From NCBI GenBank assembly GCA_947442095.1, contig CANEVG010000059.1, positions 1 through 12,636 on the forward strand: a stretch of 12,636 bases of DNA, written 5' to 3'. Below the pieces are notes generated by a model. That model made no database searches and had not been told where the DNA came from. It worked only from the letters and a program-made list of their open reading frames with translations. The position numbers and the translations under genes are program-made. Below are positions 7,285 through 12,636 of the stretch, one piece after another; position 1 is the first letter of the stretch; each line of letters begins with the position of its first letter. This DNA comes from Sphingomonadaceae bacterium. GTDB lineage: Bacteria > Pseudomonadota > Alphaproteobacteria > Sphingomonadales > Sphingomonadaceae.

Positions 7285-8613
7285 TCAACCGTCGAGCATG
7301 ACCGCTTGCGGCTGCACGGGTTTGGTCCGGCTTGCCAGCAGCTTGTCGATCTTGCGGCCATCCATGTCGATCACTTCGAAACGCCAGCCCTGCACCTGGA
7401 AGTGTTCGCCTTCATTGGGCAGTCGCTTGAGCACCGAGAGCGCAAATCCCGCAGCGGTAGCGTAGTCGCGGTCCTCTGGCAGTTCGATGGCAAGTCGGTC
7501 AGCCATCGCATCGGCGGGCAGTGCGCCCGAGAGCAGCAACGAGCCGTCCTCGCGCTCGACCACCATCGGCCCGTCGCCCTCATCGCCATGCGCGACGAAA
7601 TTGCCGACGATGGCATCTAGCAGATCGGCCGGGGTGACGATGCCTTCAAGGTGGCCATATTCATCGTGGACCAGCGCGATGGCGACTTCAGCGGTCTGGA
7701 TCACGCGCAGCGCGTCCATCGTATCGAGCTGGTCGGGCACGATGGCTGGCTTCTTCATCAGGCGGGTGAGCATGACCTTGCGCCCGCGCAGCAGCACGGA
7801 AAGCACATCGCGCACCTTGACCACGCCGACCACATTATCGACCGAGCCGTCGGCGATCAGCAGCAACGAGTGCGGGCTATCGGCAATCGCGGCGCGCAAT
7901 TCGGGCTCTGGTGCACGGCGCTCGATCCAGTGAAGTTCGGTGCGCGGGGTCATCACTTCACGCACCGGGCGTTCAGCCAGGCGCATGATGCCCGACATAA
8001 GCGCGCGCTCGTCTTCCTCGATCACGCCGGACCGGGTCGCTTCGGCGAAGATCATGTGCAGCTCTTCGGCGGTCACATCCTGGTCGCCGCCATGGTGCAG
8101 CCCGAAAGCGCGCAGGATAAGGTTGGATGAGCGGTCCAGCGCCCAGACGAACGGCGCGGTAATTCGGGCGACGAGCACCATGGGTGCAGCGGCAACGATG
8201 GCAATAGGTTCGGCGGCGCGCAGAGCGATCTGTTTGGGCACCAGTTCGCCCACCACGAGGCTGAGATAAGTGGTGATGGCGATAACGAGGACGAAACCCG
8301 CTATCGGCGCATAGGCAGCAGGAACGCCAATGGCGGCAAGGCGTTCGCCGGTAGGACCGCCGAGGCTGGAACCGGAGTAGGCGCCTGCCACAATGCCGAC
8401 CAGCGTGATGCCGATCTGGACGGTGGAGAGGAACTTGCCCGGGTCCGACGCCAGATCGAGCGCGATTTTCGCGCCCTTGCTGCCATTTTCTGCCGCGACC
8501 TTAAGCCGCGCCGGGCGCGCGGAGACAATCGCCAGTTCCGACATGGAAAACAGCGCGTTGAGGACGACCAGACCGAGAATGATAAGGGCGTCAGGCCAAG
8601 GATAAGGGGTCAC
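7285..8613 (-). CDS. CNNM-domain / CBS-pair membrane transporter-like protein (hemolysin C / CorC family)
   Basis: This is an inner-membrane protein of about 442 residues in three parts. The N-terminal CNNM (DUF21) domain has several hydrophobic helices and the conserved segments MSELAIVSAR and VGELVPKQIALR. A CBS pair begins at REVMTPRTELHWI and runs to YGHLEGIVTPADLLDAIVG. The C-terminal CorC_HlyC domain contains GALPADAMADRLAIELPEDR. Related proteins act in Mg2+/Co2+ or polyamine export and adenine nucleotides bind the CBS pair; the actual substrate here is unknown, and 'hemolysin' is a historical label. The start is uncertain. GTG at 8613 gives the family-like MTPYPWPDALIILG, whereas TTG at 8643 adds ten residues. 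Neither has a clear ribosome-binding site. The gene stands alone, divergent from the OmpA-like gene with a 167-base shared upstream gap that shows no convincing promoter. Confidence 0.88.
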   Translation of the reverse strand: MTPYPWPDALIILGLVVLNALFSMSELAIVSARPARLKVAAENGSKGAKIALDLASDPGKFLSTVQIGITLVGIVAGAYSGSSLGGPTGERLAAIGVPAAYAPIAGFVLVIAITTYLSLVVGELVPKQIALRAAEPIAIVAAAPMVLVARITAPFVWALDRSSNLILRAFGLHHGGDQDVTAEELHMIFAEATRSGVIEEDERALMSGIMRLAERPVREVMTPRTELHWIERRAPEPELRAAIADSPHSLLLIADGSVDNVVGVVKVRDVLSVLLRGRKVMLTRLMKKPAIVPDQLDTMDALRVIQTAEVAIALVHDEYGHLEGIVTPADLLDAIVGNFVAHGDEGDGPMVVEREDGSLLLSGALPADAMADRLAIELPEDRDYATAAGFALSVLKRLPNEGEHFQVQGWRFEVIDMDGRKIDKLLASRTKPVQPQAVMLDG

Positions 8614-8780
8614 ACAGCAGCGGCTAGCAGATTTGTACGCCAACGCGAAGGCCTGCTATTCGGGAACCGTTCATCATGTTAAGGCTTTAAAGTGTGTTGG
8701 AACCGGGCGGCGACAGGCTCTCCGGCATGCAAAGCAGAGCTCTTTGGTCCCAGAATCGGACCATTCGTAGGGGAATTATC

Positions 8781-9473
8781 ATGAAAATGCGCCGTGTTCT
8801 CGTCTCCAGCCTGTGTGCCGTCTCGCTCGTGAGCCTTTCGGCCTGCGTCACCGATCCCAACACCGGTCAACAGAAGATCTCGCGCACGGCAATCGGCGCT
8901 GGTGGCGGCGCACTGGCGGGCTTGCTGCTCGGCGGCTTGATCGGCGGTGGCACTGGCCGCATCATCGGCGCGGGCATCGGCGGCATTGCCGGCGGCGCAG
9001 TGGGTTACACCATGGACAAGCAGATCAAGCAGCTGCGCGAGCAGACCGCGGGTTCGGGCATCGATGTTTCGCCGACCGACAATGGCGCGGCGATCCTCGT
9101 CAATCTACCCAACGGCGTGACCTTCGACACCGACAGCACGCTGATCAAGCCAGCCTTCCGCGACACGCTGGACCGCGTCGCGCAGTCGCTGCTGCAGTAT
9201 CCGGATTCGCTGATCGACGTCTATGGCCACACCGATTCCACCGGATCGGACGCCTATAACCAGAACCTTTCGGAAAACCGCGCGCGTGCCGTGGCTGACT
9301 ATCTTGCCTCACGCGGTGTCGCCCCGGCCCGTATCCGCAGCCAGGGCCGCGGCGAAACCCAGCCGGTCGCCTCGAACATGACCGAGGAAGGCCGTTCGGC
9401 AAACCGCCGCGTGGAGATCAAGATCGTGCCGGTGACCCAGGACGACGTGGCGCGGGCGCGCCAGGGGAGCTGA
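8781..9473 (+). CDS. glycine-zipper, OmpA-domain outer-membrane lipoprotein (YiaD-like)
   Basis: This 230-residue protein has a signal peptide with lipobox LSAC (Cys22). A glycine-zipper segment rich in GG/GxxxG follows (38-76) and could insert in a membrane. A C-terminal OmpA domain (about 112-216) has FDTDST, YGHTDSTGSDAYNQNLSENRA and SANRRVEI. Asp152 and Arg167, 15 residues apart, match the pair that binds diaminopimelate of peptidoglycan in OmpA. It should be a lipid-anchored outer-membrane protein that holds the cell wall. The ATG at 8781 is chosen because AGGGGA (8769-8774) lies 6 bases before it and because it gives a proper signal peptide. An upstream extension of the frame to 8694 would bury that signal. 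It appears monocistronic, ending before two hairpins. YiaD/Pal-type scaffolding is the best guess of role. Confidence 0.92.
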   Translation: MKMRRVLVSSLCAVSLVSLSACVTDPNTGQQKISRTAIGAGGGALAGLLLGGLIGGGTGRIIGAGIGGIAGGAVGYTMDKQIKQLREQTAGSGIDVSPTDNGAAILVNLPNGVTFDTDSTLIKPAFRDTLDRVAQSLLQYPDSLIDVYGHTDSTGSDAYNQNLSENRARAVADYLASRGVAPARIRSQGRGETQPVASNMTEEGRSANRRVEIKIVPVTQDDVARARQGS

Positions 9474-9482
9474 TTTTGCCTG

Positions 9483-9527
9483 TTTCAGCCTAGCTGAAAA
9501 AGAGGCGGCTCCCGCCCCGTAAGGGGC
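9483..9527 (+). terminator. two hairpins after the OmpA-like gene, possible terminator
   Basis: Nine bases after the stop, TTTCAGC (9483-9489) and GCTGAAA (9493-9499) form a perfect 7-bp stem with a CTA loop. A second perfect stem, GCCCC/GGGGC with a GTAA loop, lies at 9514-9527. There is no T-run after either, so termination is inferred from position and stem strength only. Confidence 0.4.
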
Positions 9528-9540
9528 AACATAACGACAC

Positions 9541-9573
9541 CCAGCCGGGTTGACGTGATGTCGATCCGGCTGG
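9541..9573 (+). promoter_or_regulatory. leader hairpin A upstream of the aldo/keto reductase
   Basis: The arms CCAGCCGG (9541-9548) and CCGGCTGG (9566-9573) are perfect complements. The inner bases continue the pairing: GTTGAC (9549-9554) pairs with GTCGAT (9560-9565) through two G-U wobbles. The whole 33 bases fold into one stem of 14 pairs, or 15 with one more G-U. It ends four bases before hairpin B. It may be a regulatory RNA element, a transcription stop, or (as DNA) an operator for a dimeric repressor. Confidence 0.5.
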
Positions 9574-9577
9574 CATC

Positions 9578-9601
9578 GCTCTGGACAAAGGAGTCCAGAG
9601 C
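9578..9601 (+). promoter_or_regulatory. leader hairpin B presenting the ribosome-binding site of the aldo/keto reductase
   Basis: GCTCTGGAC (9578-9586) and GTCCAGAGC (9593-9601) form a perfect 9-bp stem whose 3' arm directly abuts the ATG at 9602. The 6-base loop AAAGGA, with the first G of the 3' arm, is the Shine-Dalgarno sequence AAAGGAG (9587-9593), 8 bases from the start codon. The ribosome-binding site is therefore displayed in a loop and the spacer is paired. This suggests control of initiation; the ligand or signal, if any, is unknown. Confidence 0.6.
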
Positions 9602-10603
9602 ATGACGTTCACTCGCCGCACGATTGCTGGTCGCGAGACCAACCCCATTGGCCTCGGCTGCATGTCGCTGAGCTGGGCTTATGGCACGCCGCCAAGCGAC
9701 GAGGATGGCAAGCGCCTCCTCGCCCGCGCGCTCGACCTTGGGTACGATCACCTCGATACGGCGCGCATCTATGGCAATGGCCACAACGAGACCCTGATCG
9801 GTGAGGCGCTGGCGGGCCAGCGCAAGCGCGTCTTTCTGGCGAGCAAGACCGGCATCATAGTGGATGGCAAGGCGCGGCGGATCGACTGCAAGCCCGAGAC
9901 GATCCGCAGTGCGCTGGAGACGTCGCTGAAGCTGCTCCAGACCGATCACATCGATCTCTATTACTTGCACCGCCGCGATTTCGCCGTGCCGATCGAGGAA
10001 TCGGTGGGCGCACTGGGCGAACTGGTGCGCGAAGGCAAAATCGGCAGCATCGGCCTTTCGGAAATGTCATCCGAAACGGTGCGCCGCGCCCATGCCGAGC
10101 ATCCCATTGCCGCGCTGCAGACCGAATACTCGCCGATGACGCGCAATCCCGAGATTGCCGTGCTCGAAACCTGTCGGGAGCTGGGCATCACGTTCGTCGC
10201 GTTCTCCCCCGTCGGGCGCGGCCTGCTGGTCAACGATCTGCCTGATCCTGCAGCGATGCCCAAGGGCGATATCCGCCCCGGCATGCCGCGCTTTCAGGGC
10301 GATAACTGGGTGCACAACCTCTCGCTGGCGCAGGCGTTCGCCGCGCTGGCCGCGCGCGTGGGGGTAACCGCGGCGCAGTTGGCGTTGGGTTGGGTGCTGG
10401 CCAAGGGCGAGCACATCGTCGCCATCCCCGGTACATCGCGGCAGGATCACCTCGCGGAGAACATCGCGCGGTGGGATTGGGAGCCCTCAGCCGCGCTTGT
10501 GGCCGAGGTTGATGCGCTGATCAACCACCAGACGGTAGCGGGGCACCGCTATGGCCCGGCAATGCAGGCGACCATCGATACAGAAGAGTTCAAGTCGGCT
10601 TGA
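9602..10603 (+). CDS. NAD(P)H-dependent aldo/keto reductase
   Basis: This is a 333-residue soluble (alpha/beta)8-barrel oxidoreductase that would reduce an aldehyde or ketone with NAD(P)H. The catalytic tetrad is visible: Asp52 and Tyr57 in DHLDTARIYGNG, Lys82 in ASKTG and His123 in DLYYLHRRD. GxxE-type barrel motifs follow: GELVREGKIGSIGLSE (139-154), LQTEYSPMTR and FSPVGRGLL. The cofactor-binding IPGTSR (275-280) precedes HLAENI. The order resembles the plant-type/YakC-like AKR13-type reductases. The natural substrate cannot be told. The ATG at 9602 follows AAAGGAG by 8 bases; that site sits in a hairpin loop. The gene ends 10 bases from the convergent 2Fe-2S gene, with no terminator visible between them. 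Confidence 0.93.
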   Translation: MTFTRRTIAGRETNPIGLGCMSLSWAYGTPPSDEDGKRLLARALDLGYDHLDTARIYGNGHNETLIGEALAGQRKRVFLASKTGIIVDGKARRIDCKPETIRSALETSLKLLQTDHIDLYYLHRRDFAVPIEESVGALGELVREGKIGSIGLSEMSSETVRRAHAEHPIAALQTEYSPMTRNPEIAVLETCRELGITFVAFSPVGRGLLVNDLPDPAAMPKGDIRPGMPRFQGDNWVHNLSLAQAFAALAARVGVTAAQLALGWVLAKGEHIVAIPGTSRQDHLAENIARWDWEPSAALVAEVDALINHQTVAGHRYGPAMQATIDTEEFKSA

Positions 10604-10613
10604 GGTTGGGCGT

Positions 10614-11123
10614 TTACAAGCCTGGGGTCGTGGCCGTGGCCGGCACGGGCAAGGCCGGCCCCCGCTCCGCCCCGCGCAGGATCCGCCCCGCGCGCTGGAT
10701 CGTGCGCACCAGCCGGGGATAGACCCCGCAGCGGCAGATATTGGTGATCGCGGTAGTGATATCAGCCTCGGTCGGATCGGTATTCTGCGCCAGCAACGCG
10801 GCGGCGGCCATGATCAGGCCGGGCGTGCAGAACCCGCATTGGATCGCCTGCTCGGCCACGAAGGCCTGCTGCACCGGGTGGTTGCGGTCTGCCGACAGGC
10901 CCTCGATGGTGGTCACACTGCGCCCTTCGGCCTCCCCCAAGGTGAGCGTACAGCTTGGCATGGCTTGCCCGTCGACAATCACCATGCATGAGCCGCATTC
11001 GCCGGTGCCACAACCGTATTTGGTGCCCGTAAGATTAGCGGCATCGCGCAGCGCCCACAGCAGCGGGGTATCGGCCTCGAGCTTGATCTCGATGGGCTGG
11101 CTGTTGACGGTAAGGATGGCCAT
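10614..11123 (-). CDS. [2Fe-2S] small subunit of a xanthine-oxidase-family molybdenum hydroxylase (isoquinoline 1-oxidoreductase alpha-like)
   Basis: This 169-residue protein has two [2Fe-2S] cluster sites. The plant-ferredoxin-like site uses Cys38, Cys43, Cys46 and Cys58 (CGTGECGSC ... SC). The second, typical of this family, uses Cys96, Cys99, Cys130 and Cys132 (CGFCTPG ... CRCG). Such subunits pass electrons from a molybdopterin-bearing large subunit (IorB/CoxL type) to the outside acceptor. The length fits IorA-like proteins, with a short Pro/Ala-rich tail. No large or FAD subunit gene is in the window: downstream lies the convergent aldo/keto reductase and upstream a class II aldolase. 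The aldolase stop is 44 bases before this start on the same strand, so the two may share a transcript. The ribosome-binding site is weak. Confidence 0.92.
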   Translation of the reverse strand: MAILTVNSQPIEIKLEADTPLLWALRDAANLTGTKYGCGTGECGSCMVIVDGQAMPSCTLTLGEAEGRSVTTIEGLSADRNHPVQQAFVAEQAIQCGFCTPGLIMAAAALLAQNTDPTEADITTAITNICRCGVYPRLVRTIQRAGRILRGAERGPALPVPATATTPGL

Positions 11124-11167
11124 GGCGTGACCCGACTAGCCCGCCGGAACGTCTATCGGCAAGCCGC

Positions 11168-11935
11168 TCAATCGCGCCAAGACCGGTCGATCTGGTCGAT
11201 CCGCCGCGTCCAGGCGTTGAAATCGCCCACGCCCGGCCCGCCGCCCGGGGGGGTCGCCATGCTGAGATCGCGCTGGTGAACATCGATCACGTTTTGGGAA
11301 ATCATGATCGGCGGGCGGCCCATCGAGAGCGTTGCCATCTGGATCTCGCACGCCCGCTGCAGCGCCCATTGCTGCACGAACATGGTCTGCAGCGATTTCG
11401 CCATGACCACCGGGCCGTGGTTGCGCAGCATGAGGATGTTCTTGTCCGCGAGATTGGCCAGCAGTCGCTCACCCTCTTCGGCGCGCACGGTGATGCCTTC
11501 GAAATCGTGGTAGGCGAGGCGGCCGATGAAATTGCAGGCATAGAAGTTGATCGGCATCAGCCCTTCCTCAAGGCTGCACACAGCCATCGTCGCCGTGGTG
11601 TGGACATGGCAGATCGCGTGCGCCCAATCGAGGTGGCGGTGGCAATAGCCGTGCTGGGTGAAGCCCGCGAGGTTCACCGGGTGTGGATTGTCGTCCAGCT
11701 TGTTGCCGTCGATATCGATCTTGACGAGATTGCTCGCGCAAACTTCCGAATAGAGCAGCCCGAACGGATTGATCAGGAACGCATTGTCCTCGCCCGGAAC
11801 GCGCAGCGAGATGTGGTTGTAGACCGATTCGGACCAGCCCATCAGATCGAAGATGCGGTAGCAGGCCGCCAGTTCCTGCCGCGCGTGCCATTCGGCATCG
11901 CTGCAATTGATGTTCGGGCGGATCTGGGTGGCCAT
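11168..11935 (-). CDS. class II aldolase / adducin-family protein
   Basis: This 255-residue protein has the class II aldolase (AraD/FucA) fold signature: NHISLRVPG (40-48), INPFGLLYSEV (55-65), and the metal ligands His110 and His112 in CHVHTT and His173 in LRNHGPV. Family enzymes cleave or epimerise sugar phosphates with a bound Zn2+. At the position of the catalytic Glu of FucA (19 residues before the first ligand His) there is Gly91, in LAGFTQH. This is the pattern of the adducin-like branch, whose reactions are mostly unknown, so aldolase activity is not assured. The start at 11935 follows GGGAGAGA by about 5 bases and fits the family; the frame continues upstream to 12076 but would overlap the SRAP gene. 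It diverges from the SRAP gene with 30 bases between the start codons. Confidence 0.9.
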   Translation of the reverse strand: MATQIRPNINCSDAEWHARQELAACYRIFDLMGWSESVYNHISLRVPGEDNAFLINPFGLLYSEVCASNLVKIDIDGNKLDDNPHPVNLAGFTQHGYCHRHLDWAHAICHVHTTATMAVCSLEEGLMPINFYACNFIGRLAYHDFEGITVRAEEGERLLANLADKNILMLRNHGPVVMAKSLQTMFVQQWALQRACEIQMATLSMGRPPIMISQNVIDVHQRDLSMATPPGGGPGVGDFNAWTRRIDQIDRSWRD

Positions 11936-11965
11936 CGCGTTCTCTCCCGCTATGCTCTGCTCGTT

Positions 11966-12589
11966 ATGTGCAACCTTTACCGCATGACCAGCAACGCGCA
12001 AGCAATCGCCGAGCTTTTCCGCGCCGGGACAGGCGGGTGCAACTTGCCTGCGCTGGACGAGATCTATCCCGACCAAACCGCGCCGGTGGTGGTGGCGAAC
12101 GCTGACGGGCGTCAGCTGGAAATGATGCGCTGGGGCTGGCCGCCGTTCGGCGAGATAAAGCGCCCGATCACCAATGTGCGCAATCTTGCCTCGCCGATGT
12201 GGCGCAGCGCCTTGGCCGATCCGGCGCGGCGCTGCCTAGTAGCCGTCACCGCGTTTTCCGAATGGTCCGCCGCACCCGATCCGCACACGGGGCGCAAGCG
12301 CAAGCACTGGTTCGATCTGCCGGGCCATCCGCTGTTTGCCTTTGCGGGGCTTTGGCGGTCAAGCAATGAGGGCCCGCATTTCGCCTTCCTGACCTGCGCG
12401 CCGAATGTCCTGGTGAGCCGCGTGCATCCCAAGGCAATGCCGGTGATTTTGCGCGCAGGCGAGCCGTGCGAGCGCTGGCTGAGCGCGGACGGCACAGGCG
12501 CAGCGGCGATGCAGGTGGCATTGGCGGATGACCTGATGCGGGAGATTGCAGGCGATGCGGCGGAGGGGGCGCAGGCTAGCTTGTTCTGA
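11966..12589 (+). CDS. SRAP-family (YedK/HMCES-like) abasic-site protein
   Basis: SRAP proteins bind abasic sites in single-stranded DNA and form a covalent link through Cys2 after removal of the initiator Met. This protects the strand from breakage during replication. The 207-residue protein starts MCNLYRMT and keeps the active residues Cys2, Asn70 (ITNVRN), Glu99 (FSEW) and His154 (RVHPKAMPVIL). Their spacing closely matches E. coli YedK (Cys2, Asn75, Glu105, His160). It is divergent in the conserved NARxE segment, here NVRNLASPMWR, and in HPKAMP where HxRMP is usual. The ATG at 11966 is required because Cys2 must be exposed; the same frame is open far upstream but only as antisense of the aldolase gene. 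No Shine-Dalgarno sequence is seen, so a leaderless or very short-leader mRNA is possible. Confidence 0.92.
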   Translation: MCNLYRMTSNAQAIAELFRAGTGGCNLPALDEIYPDQTAPVVVANADGRQLEMMRWGWPPFGEIKRPITNVRNLASPMWRSALADPARRCLVAVTAFSEWSAAPDPHTGRKRKHWFDLPGHPLFAFAGLWRSSNEGPHFAFLTCAPNVLVSRVHPKAMPVILRAGEPCERWLSADGTGAAAMQVALADDLMREIAGDAAEGAQASLF

Positions 12590-12590
12590 G

Positions 12591-12634
12591 ACTGCCCCTT
12601 CGTCATTCCCGCGAAGGCGGGAATCCAAGGCAGT
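12591..12634. repeat. REP/dRS3-like palindrome after the SRAP gene
   Basis: ATTCCCGC (12605-12612) and GCGGGAAT (12617-12624) form a perfect 8-bp stem with a GAAG loop, matching the widespread pattern ATTCCC-N8-GGGAAT. Outer bases ACTG (12591-12594) and CAGT (12631-12634), with CCTT/AAGG inside them, extend the fold with a small bulge. It begins one base after the SRAP stop, so it may also act as that gene's 3' stabiliser or terminator. The element may continue beyond the window edge. Confidence 0.65.
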
Positions 12635-12636
12635 TC

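Noticed and set aside
8614..8643. TTG-initiated N-terminal extension of the CNNM protein
   Set aside because: It is possible but has no ribosome-binding site. The extra ten residues (with two Cys) are not family-like, so GTG at 8613 was preferred with moderate certainty.
8663..8704. Two GGAACC words upstream of the OmpA-like gene as general-stress (EcfG-type) promoter boxes
   Set aside because: No CGTT-like -10 box is found 16-17 bases downstream of either copy.
11912..11965. Alphaproteobacterial LexA (SOS) box upstream of the SRAP gene
   Set aside because: GTTC occurs at 11912 and 11939, but neither has the second GTTC after seven bases, so SOS control is not supported.
11276..11965. Long in-frame 5' extension of the SRAP gene (about 230 codons)
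   Set aside because: It is antisense to the conserved aldolase gene, has no recognisable domain, and SRAP chemistry needs Cys at position 2 after the initiator Met.

Overview
The window looks like a chromosomal segment of a GC-rich alphaproteobacterium, most likely of the order Sphingomonadales (Novosphingobium/Sphingomonas-like). This is inferred from the strongly GC-ending codons, an alphaproteobacteria-type DUF3035/BamF-like lipoprotein after lspA, and intergenic palindromes of a kind familiar from sphingomonad genomes. No database search was possible.

Region 1 (1-7137, all + strand) is a dense housekeeping cluster: the 3' end of a phosphoglycerate mutase gene (gpmA), purE, purK, folA (dihydrofolate reductase), ribF (riboflavin kinase/FAD synthetase), ileS, lspA (signal peptidase II) and a small lipoprotein. 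Many junctions overlap: TGATG (1 nt) at purK/folA, folA/ribF and lspA/lipoprotein, and ATGA (4 nt) at ileS/lspA. Translational coupling is therefore likely. The one real gap, 3194-3416 before ileS, holds an imperfect inverted repeat built on the heptamer CGCAGAG.

Region 2 (7138-9527): the lipoprotein gene converges on a minus-strand CNNM/CBS-domain membrane protein (hemolysin-C/CorC-like). The gap between them is packed with stable hairpins. Divergent from the membrane protein is a glycine-zipper/OmpA-domain lipoprotein gene, followed by two more hairpins.

Region 3 (9528-12636) is more accessory in character. It holds an aldo/keto reductase with two unusually strong leader hairpins, the second carrying the Shine-Dalgarno sequence in its loop. 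It then has a convergent minus-strand pair, a class II aldolase/adducin-like protein followed by a [2Fe-2S] molybdenum-hydroxylase small subunit without its large subunit. Last comes a divergent SRAP (YedK/HMCES-type) DNA-crosslink protein gene, with a palindromic repeat just behind it.

I see no tRNA, rRNA, CRISPR array, transposase or phage gene. No unmistakable new multi-gene system is visible. The best leads are the hairpin pair controlling the aldo/keto reductase start, the inverted-repeat element before ileS, the hairpin cluster at 7153-7275, and the orphan 2Fe-2S subunit with its Glu-lacking aldolase neighbour.
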